Origin: Pseudodesulfovibrio sp.
GTDB lineage: Bacteria; Desulfobacterota; Desulfovibrionia; Desulfovibrionales; Desulfovibrionaceae
DNA length: 17,186 bases
Direction: 5' to 3'
Assembly: GCA_022712815.1 (NCBI GenBank)
Contig: JAFLJW010000397.1
Span: 1 to 17,186 of the forward strand
Shown here: piece after piece, positions 1-7,159 of the stretch
How the letters are laid out: each line of letters starts with the position of its first letter
Position numbering within the stretch: the first letter of the stretch is position 1
Position numbers and translations under genes: made by a program
Notes under the pieces: generated by a model
Told to the model about the DNA's origin: nothing
The model's database searches: none
Seen by the model: the letters and a program-made list of their open reading frames with translations, nothing else

Positions 1-16
1 TGACTGCTCACCAATG

Positions 17-295
17 CTATTTAGGACTGGTGTTGATGGTGTAGCCAGCCCCATCACGTTGAATCCAGCCCTTGTCTTTCATGCAGCCATTGTAAAGTTC
101 CGCCTGCTTGCGTTTGTTCAGCGGATATTTTTCACCAGCCATGACTTCGCATTTGACGGAGTCGCTCTCGAACTGCGCGGCGGCCTTGTGCTTGTTCTGG
201 ACATTCGGATTGTCCCACTGCTTTGCGCAACCGGAGAGCATCAGCGCGGCCAACATGAGGGCGGAGAGAGTCAGGACGGAAATGAGCAGACGCAT
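17..295 (-). CDS. Small predicted lipoprotein with a Cys...CMxxKGW motif
   Basis: A 92-residue protein with a clear lipoprotein signal: Met-Arg, a hydrophobic stretch (residues 3-20), then the lipobox LSGC with Cys23 as the predicted lipidation site. The mature part is about 70 residues, polar, with two cysteines: Cys49, and Cys71 inside YNGCMKDKGW. This Cys plus CMxxKGW pattern is common in small secreted or outer-membrane-anchored proteins of unknown role, and the two cysteines could form a disulfide. The start is well supported by AAGGAGG six bases upstream. It begins 22 bases after the gpsA stop on the same strand, so the two are probably co-transcribed. I cannot assign a function beyond a lipid-anchored envelope protein. 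Confidence 0.8.
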   Translation of the reverse strand: MRLLISVLTLSALMLAALMLSGCAKQWDNPNVQNKHKAAAQFESDSVKCEVMAGEKYPLNKRKQAELYNGCMKDKGWIQRDGAGYTINTSPK

Positions 296-317
296 GAAGG
301 CCTCCTTGAGTTCTCGA

Positions 318-1310
318 TTATTCGTCTTTCAGACCACGGCTCATGAGGTCCTTGACGGCCTTGGCCGGGTCTTTGTCTTCATAGAGGATGGCATAGACCT
401 GTTCGGTTATGGGCAACTCGACTTTGAGCTTTTTAGAAAGATTATAAAGGGCCTTGGTGGTTTTGACACCCTCGGCCACGGCTTTCATTTCGTTTATGAT
501 GTCGTCGAGCTTCTGGCCCTTGCCCAGCTTGAGGCCCACCTGACGGTTGCGGGAAAGGTCGCCGGTGCAGGTAAGCACCAGATCGCCCATGCCGGACAAG
601 CCCATGAAAGTGCGGATTTGTCCGCCCATGGCTTGTCCCAACCGGCTCATTTCGGCCAGTCCGCGGGTGATGAGCGCGGCCCGTGCATCATGCCCGAAGC
701 CAAGCCCGTCCGAGATGCCGGCCGCAATGGCGATGACGTTCTTGACCGCACCGCCCAGCTCGACACCGCGATAATCGGGCGTGAAATAGACGCGGAAAAA
801 CGGCGTGGAGAATGCATCCTGAAGTTCGCGCCCAAGCTCGTGATCTTCACAGCCAAGGGAAACGGTAGTCGGCATGTCGGCACTGACCTCGGCAGCGAAA
901 GATGGGCCGGAAAGCGAGGCGTAACGAGGGCGTTTTCCCTCCAAAGCCTCGGCCACGACCTTGCTCATGGGGGCCAGCGAATCAAGCTCGATCCCCTTGG
1001 ACGCGCAGACGATGACCGGATTGTCCGGCAGGATGTCCCTGAATCCTTCAAGAGCGGGACGAATGAACTGGCTGGGGATGACAACAAGGAAATAATTCGC
1101 ACCGGCAAAGGCGATTTCAGGATCAGACTCGACTTTCAAGTTGTCGGACAAGGTGACGCCCGGCAGAAAAGCCGCATTTTCGCGATTTTCACGAATGGAG
1201 GCGACCACATCGGGCTCACGTGCCCACAGCACGGTATCGACTCCGTTTCTGGCGAGCATGTCAGACAGGGTGGTGCCCCATGCCCCTGCGCCCAAGACTG
1301 CTATCTTCAT
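318..1310 (-). CDS. gpsA: Glycerol-3-phosphate dehydrogenase [NAD(P)+]
   Basis: Cytosolic GpsA, which reduces dihydroxyacetone phosphate to sn-glycerol 3-phosphate, the backbone for phospholipid synthesis. The 330-residue length is normal for the family. The N-terminal Rossmann motif GAGAWGTTL is at residues 7-15. ASKG is at 103-106, SGPSFA at 134-139, and the catalytic Lys lies in GGAVKN (Lys190). The C-terminal substrate domain contains GMGDLVLTC and SRNR. I place the start at Met 1310 because AAAGGAG lies about eight bases upstream and the Rossmann strand MKIAVLGAG begins there; the open frame extends 12 codons further upstream without family similarity. It leads a short minus-strand operon with the lipoprotein gene. 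The tandem repeat at 1331-1374 sits just upstream and may affect its transcription. Confidence 0.96.
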   Translation of the reverse strand: MKIAVLGAGAWGTTLSDMLARNGVDTVLWAREPDVVASIRENRENAAFLPGVTLSDNLKVESDPEIAFAGANYFLVVIPSQFIRPALEGFRDILPDNPVIVCASKGIELDSLAPMSKVVAEALEGKRPRYASLSGPSFAAEVSADMPTTVSLGCEDHELGRELQDAFSTPFFRVYFTPDYRGVELGGAVKNVIAIAAGISDGLGFGHDARAALITRGLAEMSRLGQAMGGQIRTFMGLSGMGDLVLTCTGDLSRNRQVGLKLGKGQKLDDIINEMKAVAEGVKTTKALYNLSKKLKVELPITEQVYAILYEDKDPAKAVKDLMSRGLKDE

Positions 1311-1330
1311 GGAAAAAACTCCTTTAATGC

Positions 1331-1374
1331 GTATATGAAGCCCCAAGCATACGTATATGAAGCCCCAAGCATAC
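1331..1374. repeat. Perfect 22-bp tandem direct repeat upstream of gpsA
   Basis: Two identical adjacent 22-bp units (1331-1352 and 1353-1374), each starting GTATATGAAG and ending AAGCATAC. They are followed by a partial third copy (GTAT) that creates the perfect 10-bp palindrome CATACGTATG at the outer edge (1369-1378). The repeat lies 21-64 bases upstream of the gpsA start, in its promoter or 5' leader. It could be a duplicated regulator site or a recent slippage duplication. Confidence 0.9.
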
Positions 1375-1396
1375 GTATGGGGAGGTCAAGAGGCAA
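1368..1396 (-). promoter_or_regulatory. Candidate sigma70 promoter for gpsA
   Basis: Read on the minus strand, TTGCCT (1396-1391) and TATGCT (1373-1368) are separated by 17 bases, each matching four of six consensus positions. The -10 element falls inside the distal copy of the 22-bp repeat, so transcription would begin within the repeat. Prediction by eye only. Confidence 0.35.
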
Positions 1397-1530
1397 GTTT
1401 TTGCAGGGACATATTATGTATCCATCGTCTCCCCCCCCTCTTATAATGAACATTGCCGCCCTTTTCTTGCATCTTCAAGATTTCAAGTGACATGTACGCA
1501 GCAACGCTATATTAAAATGCCTTAGCAAAA

Positions 1531-1561
1531 TTGACAATAGTAACTATAGCTGATCGATTAT
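1531..1561 (+). promoter_or_regulatory. Candidate promoter for the chemoreceptor gene
   Basis: A consensus -35 TTGACA (1531-1536) lies about 80 bases upstream of the start codon. The -10 is poor: TCGATT at 17-base spacing, or GATTAT (1556-1561) at 19-base spacing. The -35 is convincing, the -10 is not. Confidence 0.35.
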
Positions 1562-1614
1562 TCAATTACCTTCAGTACGACCGAGAATTTTTCTAACTAT
1601 GGAGGCCTTCAGCC

Positions 1615-3648
1615 GTGTTCTCTTCCATTAAAAGCCGCATACTCTTGCCTGTTGGTGCCATTCTTTTCCTGCTGATCCTTTTTTTCATCTTCCAGGGCTA
1701 TCTCCATATAGATGAACAACTGATGGCCGATGAGGAAACATTGAGGCAGGAATTCAATCAAGTGCAGATTCTGCTCAACCAGAAGGGGCAGGAAGCCGCA
1801 TCCTTGGCCTCCTGGGTTGCGGCCAATCCCGAGATCTCCGAAGCCTTTGCTTCAAGGGACCGGGAGGCGTTGTTGCAACTGGTCATGCCAACCTATCTGG
1901 GGCTCAAGGAAAAACTGGGCATCACCCAAATGCAATTCCATCTCCCGTCCGCTATTTCTTTTTTGCGATTACACGAACCGGATGAATATGGTGACGACCT
2001 CAGTACAATGCGGCCATCCCTGGTCAAGGTCAACACGACAAAAAAAACCTCGTATGGTCTGGAAAAGAGCAAGTCCGGTATGAATATACATGGAATAGCC
2101 CCTGTTTTTCATCAGGGCCAGCACGTAGGGTCCGTGGAATTTGGCATGGCTCTCAGCGACCAACTCCTCATGCCTTTGAAGAAAAGGGGCGGCTACAACA
2201 TTTCCGTACTGATTCTCAAAGGTGATACGTTCGTCTTTCAGGCCAGAACACACACCATGAAGATCAGTCCCAAAATGATCCCGACCCTCAAGGGAATTTA
2301 CCGTACTGGCGCATCGCAGATTCATCGGGTGAGCAAGGAAGGCAAGGAACTGATTACCTACTTCGGCCTCTTGCGCGGTATCAATGGCAAGGTCATCAGT
2401 ATCGTGACTATTCCCATGAATATAACGGAACAGCTTGCAAACATGAACCGGCAAATAGTGATGACTGCCGTTGCCGGATTTGCAGTGTTTATCCTTTTGC
2501 TCGGCTTCATCAATTTTTTGATCACTTATTTGGTGAAGAAACCCCTGAACGAATTCCTGGCCTTTTTTTCCCAGATTAAAGAAGGCGATTTTTCTGTCCG
2601 TCTGGATAAAGAGTATCCATGTGAGATGAACACCTTGAGCGTGGGAATCAACAGCATGACCGAAGCCGTGACCAAAGCCATGGCTGAATCTGAACAGGAC
2701 CGGGAACAGGCTCAGATTCAAGCTGACCGGGCACAAAAATCCTTGGATATGTCCAAGGTCAAAGAGCAAGAAGTTCAGGTTCTCATGAGTGCCATGCATA
2801 CCGTGGCCGCCGATGCCGAAACCGTTGTCCAAAGCGTGTCGTTGTCGTCGGACAAGCTTTCCGGTGAATTCGAGCAGGTCAATATGGGTACGGAAAATCA
2901 GCGTATGCGAGTGACAGAAGTGGCGACAGCCATGGAGCAAATGAACTCCACGGTGCTGGAAGTGGCCCGGAATGCCTCGGATTCGGCACAGGAGTCTCGC
3001 AATGCCATGGAGAAAGCCCATTTAGGCCAGGAGGTCGTGACCAATGCCATTGAGGCCATTGAACGGGTCAATCGCATCGCCGAGGACCTCAAGCGTCAGA
3101 TGGAAGAGTTGAACGGTCAAACCAACTCCATCGGCGAAGTCATAACCGTGATCAATGAAATAGCGGACCAGACCAACCTGCTTGCCTTGAACGCGGCCAT
3201 CGAAGCGGCCCGGGCCGGTGAGGCAGGACGAGGGTTTGCCGTGGTTGCCGATGAAGTTCGCAAACTCGCGGAAAAGACCATGGATGCCACCAAGGAAGTG
3301 GAGAATAATATCAGCACCATTCAGGCCTCAACCAAAACCAGCAGCGATATAACGCAGCAGGCTGTCACGGCATTGGCTCAGGCCTCTTCTCTGGCCAATG
3401 ATTCCGGCGAGGCCCTGAGTGAAATCGTGCAGAATATTCAACGCAACACCGTTCAGGCTGAAGATATTGTCGCTGCATCGGGAGAACAGTCCACTGCCTC
3501 CGAGCAGATCAGTCAGGCCATGGTTGAGATCAGCACAATTACCAATAATGTGGCGGAAAGCATGTCTCTTTCCGTGTCCGAGGCCAGGAATCTGACAAAG
3601 GACGTCGAAAGACTAGAAAACATCATAGGCCAATTGCGAAAGAGTTAA
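1615..3648 (+). CDS. Methyl-accepting chemotaxis protein with dCache-type periplasmic sensor
   Basis: A 677-residue transmembrane chemoreceptor. TM1 spans about residues 9-29 and TM2 about 281-307, enclosing a periplasmic sensor of about 250 residues. The stretch FHLPSAISFLRLHEP followed by YGDDLS (108-130) and the later GSVEFGMAL resemble the dCache_3 family. A HAMP segment follows (about 305-360), then a long coiled-coil signalling domain. Its conserved hairpin tip has EIADQTNLLALNAAIEAARA and GRGFAVVADEVRKLAEKT (515-555), which contacts CheA and CheW. There is no C-terminal CheR-binding pentapeptide; the protein ends GQLRKS. The start is GTG with GGAGG nine bases upstream. No chemotaxis genes lie next to it, so it is probably a stand-alone receptor feeding a distant Che system. 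The ligand cannot be read from the sequence; dCache domains usually bind small organic molecules. Confidence 0.95.
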   Translation: MFSSIKSRILLPVGAILFLLILFFIFQGYLHIDEQLMADEETLRQEFNQVQILLNQKGQEAASLASWVAANPEISEAFASRDREALLQLVMPTYLGLKEKLGITQMQFHLPSAISFLRLHEPDEYGDDLSTMRPSLVKVNTTKKTSYGLEKSKSGMNIHGIAPVFHQGQHVGSVEFGMALSDQLLMPLKKRGGYNISVLILKGDTFVFQARTHTMKISPKMIPTLKGIYRTGASQIHRVSKEGKELITYFGLLRGINGKVISIVTIPMNITEQLANMNRQIVMTAVAGFAVFILLLGFINFLITYLVKKPLNEFLAFFSQIKEGDFSVRLDKEYPCEMNTLSVGINSMTEAVTKAMAESEQDREQAQIQADRAQKSLDMSKVKEQEVQVLMSAMHTVAADAETVVQSVSLSSDKLSGEFEQVNMGTENQRMRVTEVATAMEQMNSTVLEVARNASDSAQESRNAMEKAHLGQEVVTNAIEAIERVNRIAEDLKRQMEELNGQTNSIGEVITVINEIADQTNLLALNAAIEAARAGEAGRGFAVVADEVRKLAEKTMDATKEVENNISTIQASTKTSSDITQQAVTALAQASSLANDSGEALSEIVQNIQRNTVQAEDIVAASGEQSTASEQISQAMVEISTITNNVAESMSLSVSEARNLTKDVERLENIIGQLRKS

Positions 3649-3730
3649 TCCCACGCATGAATTCAGTTCGCCTGTGTATCAGGTAAGCTGATTCTCTGCC
3701 CACAAAGAGCCACGCGAGCCAGAAATATAC

Positions 3731-3784
3731 AGGCCGTTGAAAAAGCTCCACCAGCCTCTGCGCCCGGATCTTTTTCAACAGCCT
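3731..3784. repeat. 54-bp inverted repeat, REP- or MITE-like
   Basis: AGGCCGTTGAAAAAG (3731-3745) and CTTTTTCAACAGCCT (3770-3784) are inverted copies matching at 14 of 15 positions. Three more inner pairs extend the stem (3747-3749 with 3766-3768). The loop is about 16 bases. There is no downstream T-run, so it is not a canonical terminator, although it lies between the chemoreceptor stop and the ahbB start and could protect or end the upstream transcript. The form suggests a dispersed palindromic repeat or the end of an insertion-sequence derivative. Confidence 0.75.
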
Positions 3785-3821
3785 GTTGCATCCTGGGCAA
3801 GAGGCGGGTATAGACACTTCC

Positions 3822-4298
3822 ATGGCAATACAATTCACCCGGACCGAAGAAAAAATACTCGCTATCGCCGGCAGGGATCTGCCCGATACCGAGCAGCCGT
3901 TCAAGACCATCGCCGATGAAGTCGGTGTTGATGAGCAAATCGTCATCGACCTGCTTGCGGACCTCAAGAAACGCAAGATAATCCGCCGTTTCGGTGCGAC
4001 CTTGCGCCACCAGAAGGCAGGCTACGGCCACAATGCCATGGTCGCCTGGCGTATCCCGGAAGACCGCGACGACGAGGTTGGCGAGATATTCTCCGCCCGC
4101 CCGGAAATCAGCCATTGTTACATCCGCCGAACCTATCCGGAATGGACCTACAACTTCTACACCATGATTCACGGCGAGCGGCCCGGTCATGCTCTGGAAG
4201 TGGTGGCCGAGCTGGAAAAACAGATCGGTATCGACGATAACTGCGTGCTCGATTCCATCAGGGAACTCAAGAAGACCTCGATGGTCTATTTTAAATAG
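3822..4298 (+). CDS. ahbB: Siroheme decarboxylase subunit (AhbA/AhbB family, Lrp/AsnC-like)
   Basis: A 158-residue protein with an AsnC/Lrp-type winged helix (about 5-60, EEKILAIAG to RRFGATLRH) and a RAM-like C-terminal domain. The segments RHQKAGYGHNAMVAW (63-77) and SHCYIRRTYPEWTYNFYTMIHG-like residues (97-118) are typical of Ahb siroheme decarboxylases and not of DNA-binding Lrp proteins. In Desulfovibrio and archaea, AhbA and AhbB form a heterodimer that removes two acetate carboxyls from siroheme to give 12,18-didecarboxysiroheme, in the alternative heme route. The symbol ahbB is chosen by similarity and by the hemL neighbour; it could be ahbA. I chose ATG 3822 as the start although its Shine-Dalgarno is weak; a TTG at 3786 would add 12 residues of no family character. 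Its stop codon overlaps the hemL ribosome site, so the two genes are co-transcribed. Confidence 0.85.
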   Translation: MAIQFTRTEEKILAIAGRDLPDTEQPFKTIADEVGVDEQIVIDLLADLKKRKIIRRFGATLRHQKAGYGHNAMVAWRIPEDRDDEVGEIFSARPEISHCYIRRTYPEWTYNFYTMIHGERPGHALEVVAELEKQIGIDDNCVLDSIRELKKTSMVYFK

Positions 4299-4307
4299 GA
4301 GCTTTTC

Positions 4308-5567
4308 GTGGACTCAAAATCTCTTTACACCAAGGCCCAGACCCTCATGCCCGGCGGCGTCAATTCCCCGCTGCGTGCCTGCAAATACGTCAACTCCGAA
4401 CCCGTGTTCATCCAGAACGCCAAAGGCGCACGCCTGTGGGATGTCGAGGGACGCGAATACATCGATTACGTCATGAGCTGGGGACCCATGATCCTTGGGC
4501 ATCAGGACCCCGCTGTTTCCGAGGCCGCGCACAAGGCCGTTGATCTCGGCACAAGCTACGGCGCACCCTGTTACGGCGAGGTCGCTCTGGCCGAGGAAAT
4601 CACCAAGCTCATCCCGTCCATGGAAATGTTGCGTATGGTCTCCTCCGGCACCGAGGCCACCATGTCCGCCCTGCGTCTGGCGCGCGGCTACACTGGCCGC
4701 AACAAATTCATCAAATTCATCGGCAACTACCACGGCCATGCCGATTCTTTCCTCGCTGCCGCAGGTTCTGCCGCCGGGACCATCCCCGGCACACCCGGCG
4801 TACCTGAAGAGGTCATCAAGCACACCCTCCTCGCCCACTACAACGACCTCGACGCGGTCCGTGCCCATTTCGAGACATCCGGCGACGACATCGCCTGCAT
4901 CATCGTCGAACCCGTTGCCGGGAACATGGGCCTTGTCCTGCCCAGGGACGGCTTCCTTCAAGGTCTGCGCGACCTCTGCACACAATACGGCGCAATCCTC
5001 ATTTTCGACGAAGTCATCACCGGCTTCCGCTTGGCCCTCGGCGGCGCACAGGAACGCTTTGGCATCACCCCGGACCTGACCACCCTCGGCAAGATCATCG
5101 GCGGTGGTTTCCCGGTCGGCTGCTACGGCGGCAAACGAGAAATAATGGAACACATGGCCCCTGTGGGCGGCGTGTTTCAGGCTGGAACGCTCTCCGGCAA
5201 CCCGGTTGCCATGGCCGCAGGACTAGCCACCCTCAAGCGACTCCAGCAATGCGACTACGCAGCCCTCGAAGCCCGCACCAGAAAATTCGCCGAAGCCCTG
5301 ACCGCCATCATGGTCGAAAAAGGTCAGGCCATGTCACTTGCCCACATCGCCTCCGCCTTTACCATGTACTTCTCAAAAGTCCCGGTCACCAACATGACCG
5401 AGTCCGGCCAGTGCAACGCAGAGGCCTACGCAACCTACTGGCAACAAATGCTGGCTCAAGGCATCTACCTCGCCCCCGCCGGTTTCGAGTGCTCCTTCAC
5501 CTCCTTCATCCACACCGATGAAGATTTTGAACAGACATTGGAAGCAGCACGCAAGGTCGAGTTCTAA
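4308..5567 (+). CDS. hemL: Glutamate-1-semialdehyde 2,1-aminomutase
   Basis: A 419-residue PLP enzyme of aminotransferase fold class I that converts glutamate-1-semialdehyde to 5-aminolevulinate, the first committed tetrapyrrole precursor in the C5 pathway. Family marks are MPGGVNSPLRA (14-24), SSGTEATMSALRLARGYTGR (112-131), NYHGHAD (140-146), the cofactor Asp in FDEVITGFR (233-241) and the Schiff-base Lys262 in TTLGKIIGGGFPVG. Length matches the family (about 420-430). The start is GTG, with AGGAG overlapping the ahbB stop, so translation is probably coupled. Placement with a siroheme decarboxylase gene ties ALA supply to the siroheme-derived heme route. GC-rich third positions make the gene look like stable core chromosome. 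Confidence 0.97.
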   Translation: MDSKSLYTKAQTLMPGGVNSPLRACKYVNSEPVFIQNAKGARLWDVEGREYIDYVMSWGPMILGHQDPAVSEAAHKAVDLGTSYGAPCYGEVALAEEITKLIPSMEMLRMVSSGTEATMSALRLARGYTGRNKFIKFIGNYHGHADSFLAAAGSAAGTIPGTPGVPEEVIKHTLLAHYNDLDAVRAHFETSGDDIACIIVEPVAGNMGLVLPRDGFLQGLRDLCTQYGAILIFDEVITGFRLALGGAQERFGITPDLTTLGKIIGGGFPVGCYGGKREIMEHMAPVGGVFQAGTLSGNPVAMAAGLATLKRLQQCDYAALEARTRKFAEALTAIMVEKGQAMSLAHIASAFTMYFSKVPVTNMTESGQCNAEAYATYWQQMLAQGIYLAPAGFECSFTSFIHTDEDFEQTLEAARKVEF

Positions 5568-5588
5568 ACACCTGCGGCGAGATGAATT

Positions 5589-5621
5589 AAAAAAAAGGCC
5601 CGGAGCATCGCTCCGGGCCTT
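5589..5621. terminator. Bidirectional hairpin terminator between hemL and rfaE2
   Basis: A perfect 10-bp stem GGCCCGGAGC (5597-5606) and GCTCCGGGCC (5610-5619) with loop ATC. Read on the minus strand it is followed by T8 (5596-5589), an ideal intrinsic terminator for rfaE2. Read on the plus strand it ends hemL but is followed only by TT, so it is weaker in that direction. The two flanking As and Ts extend the stem. Confidence 0.9.
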
Positions 5622-5658
5622 AACTGTGACTTATGCATAATGTTGCTTGGTCAGCAGA

Positions 5659-6144
5659 TCAATCTTTACGAATTCTCTCGACAAATTCTGTGGTGGAGTA
5701 GCCTTTGAGAAGCGGCAGGCTGAGCACTTCGCCGCCTGCTTTTTCAACGACCTCACGGCCAATGATTTTGTCCGGTGTCCAGTCTCCGCCCTTGACCAGA
5801 ACCTGAGGGCGCACACCCTTGATCAGTTCCAGAGGGGTGGAGTCATGAAAGACGATAATGTAGTCCACACAGGCGAGACCGGCGAGAACATAGGCGCGAT
5901 CTTCCTGGGAGTTCAGGGGGCGATCATCCCCTTTGTCGAGCGACCTGACGGATTCGTCGGAATTGAGACCGATGACAAGGGAGTCACCCAGAGCGCGGGC
6001 GCGGGTCAGCAGGTCCACATGGCCTGGATGCAGGACATCGAAGCAGCCATTGGTGAAGACCAGCCGGTGGCCGGGCATGAAGTCCGCCTTCCTCTTGAGG
6101 AAAGTGCGGATGCTCATTAGTTTATTATTTGCGGGCAGACTCAT
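5659..6144 (-). CDS. rfaE2: D-glycero-beta-D-manno-heptose 1-phosphate adenylyltransferase
   Basis: A 161-residue stand-alone cytidylyltransferase-like protein equal to the C-terminal half of HldE. It transfers AMP from ATP to heptose 1-phosphate, giving ADP-heptose for the lipopolysaccharide inner core. Motifs are TNGCFDVLHPGHVDLL (31-46) with the HxGH nucleotide-binding signature, GLNSDESVR (59-67), QVLVKGGDW (114-122) and the C-terminal GYSTTEFVERI. The kinase half (RfaE1/HldA) is not in this window and is presumably encoded elsewhere. The start at 6144 has AAAGGA upstream and overlaps the preceding gene's stop as ATGA, indicating translational coupling. A second Met at residue 10 lacks a ribosome site. 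Confidence 0.94.
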   Translation of the reverse strand: MSLPANNKLMSIRTFLKRKADFMPGHRLVFTNGCFDVLHPGHVDLLTRARALGDSLVIGLNSDESVRSLDKGDDRPLNSQEDRAYVLAGLACVDYIIVFHDSTPLELIKGVRPQVLVKGGDWTPDKIIGREVVEKAGGEVLSLPLLKGYSTTEFVERIRKD

Positions 6145-6911
6145 GATTTTCCTTTGGCCTTGAGATTGGGAGTGGAGTGAAACAGCATTAGCTCAATCCA
6201 GTCCAGAGCGAATTCCAATGTGGCTTCCTCGTCACTCATTACCGCTTTCTGACGATCCTCGTCCACTTCAACACGGGAAAAAAGCTGCATTTTAGTGATG
6301 AAACGCTGGAACTCGTCGAGCTTGTACAGGGTAAGGACCGCCATATGACCCATTTTTTCGGGAACCGGACCGCCCGCCTGCCTGATACGCGCCAGAGTGT
6401 TCATGTACCGATCATTGTTGGCGGTATACTCCTCGAAACCCTGATCTTTCTTCCAGGACGCGCCAGTCCATTCGTCCTTTTCCAGAAAACCTTTGCAGTG
6501 ATCTTCCCGAACAATGAAGAACTGTTCGCAAACGCCGCCTTTTCCGTCAGGGCGGGTGGCCCGACCCAGAGGATACATGCGGCACGCGCCGGGCCGATTC
6601 TCGTAGATGGAGCATCCCTGTTTGGTGTTAAACGCACAGTTGCGGGACGCACCATCGGTCATGCGCAGATGAAATTCAGGGAAATTGGTGTCTGCGTCCA
6701 TGTGCATGGTGGTGTGCTGCCGCAAAAAATCGACACTGCCCATATTCAGACCACGGCGCAGGCGCAGGATATCATAGGGAGTCAGCACCATGTTCAGATC
6801 GTTACAGCAGGCATTGAAACAGGAAATGCCGGGATAGCACTTGAAATTGTATGTCTTGCCCTCTTCCAACTCGGTCAGGCTGTCCAGAAATTCTTTTTTG
6901 TCGTCGTCCAT
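6141..6911 (-). CDS. YkgJ-family cysteine cluster protein
   Basis: A 256-residue protein with nine cysteines (25, 31, 35, 36, 92, 100, 110, 128, 139). The pattern CYPGISCFNACCNDL near the N-terminus and NCAFNTKQGCSIYENRPGACRMYPLG (Cys92, 100, 110) match the zinc/iron-chelating YkgJ (CxxCxxCC, UPF0153) family. The biochemical role of this family is not established; metal or Fe-S binding is inferred from the cysteines. The C-terminal third (160-256) is cysteine-free and probably helical. I place the start at Met 6911, where GGAG lies seven bases upstream; the open frame runs 21 codons further through a basic stretch without family features. It leads a two-gene unit with rfaE2, with an ATGA overlap at its end. 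Confidence 0.87.
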   Translation of the reverse strand: MDDDKKEFLDSLTELEEGKTYNFKCYPGISCFNACCNDLNMVLTPYDILRLRRGLNMGSVDFLRQHTTMHMDADTNFPEFHLRMTDGASRNCAFNTKQGCSIYENRPGACRMYPLGRATRPDGKGGVCEQFFIVREDHCKGFLEKDEWTGASWKKDQGFEEYTANNDRYMNTLARIRQAGGPVPEKMGHMAVLTLYKLDEFQRFITKMQLFSRVEVDEDRQKAVMSDEEATLEFALDWIELMLFHSTPNLKAKGKS

Positions 6912-6922
6912 GGTTCTTCTCC

Positions 6923-6950
6923 GGGAGAGCCTTCGGCTCCCTGATTTTTT
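6923..6950 (+). terminator. Hairpin plus T6 in the ykgJ-selD divergent region
   Basis: GGGAG-AG-CC (6923-6931), loop TTC, then GGCTCCC (6935-6941) and TGATTTTTT (6942-6950). Read on the plus strand this has the form of an intrinsic terminator pointing toward selD. On the minus strand the same stem abuts the Shine-Dalgarno of the YkgJ-family gene (GGAG, 6922-6919). It may stop antisense transcription, act as an attenuator in a long selD leader, or be chance. Confidence 0.45.
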
Positions 6951-7159
6951 GCGGTAAGGGTGGAACCCCGTCAACCGGAGGCCTGTACTACCACGGCGGG
7001 ACCTGAACGAAAAGGGGCTAAATTTGGGGGTATATTCCGGGGTGTTGCATCGTGCGGAAGGATACGCCCCTTTGCAATCTCGTCACTCTCTGGTACGGAG
7101 ACTCAAGGGATGCAATAATTTAATCTCTCAATCTCAAGATTGGTCAAAAAGGACGGTAC
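6951..7159. other. Leader region of selD
   Basis: About 210 bases between the hairpin above and the selD start. It holds a possible 7-bp stem, GGGGTGT (7039-7045) with ACGCCCC (7064-7070, one G-U pair), followed by TTT. I compared it by eye with tRNA-Sec and 4.5S RNA features and found no match. No promoter stands out. The bases AAAGGA (7148-7153), six bases before the ATG, are a good selD ribosome site. Confidence 0.45.

Larger units (their letters stand above)
1311..1614. other. Divergent intergenic region between gpsA and the chemoreceptor gene
   Basis: This 304-base stretch contains the 22-bp tandem repeat, a run of eight C (1431-1438), an isolated TATAAT on the plus strand (1442-1447) and the candidate chemoreceptor promoter at 1531-1561. 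The latter half is AT-rich. I find no convincing small gene or structured RNA in it. Confidence 0.6.

Noticed and set aside
108..1490. Long plus-strand open frame of 460 codons across gpsA
   Set aside because: It is the antisense shadow of gpsA and the lipoprotein gene, which have family motifs and ribosome sites; the shadow has neither.
1969..3021. Long minus-strand frame inside the chemoreceptor gene
   Set aside because: Shadow of the chemoreceptor coding sequence; His-rich composition is the antisense image of Met/Val/Asp-rich coiled coil.
6951..7070. Possible tRNA-Sec (selC) or 4.5S RNA next to selD
   Set aside because: GTTCAGGTCC on the minus strand and GGAAGGA on the plus strand caught the eye, but there is no TCA anticodon arm, acceptor stem or SRP domain IV motif around them.
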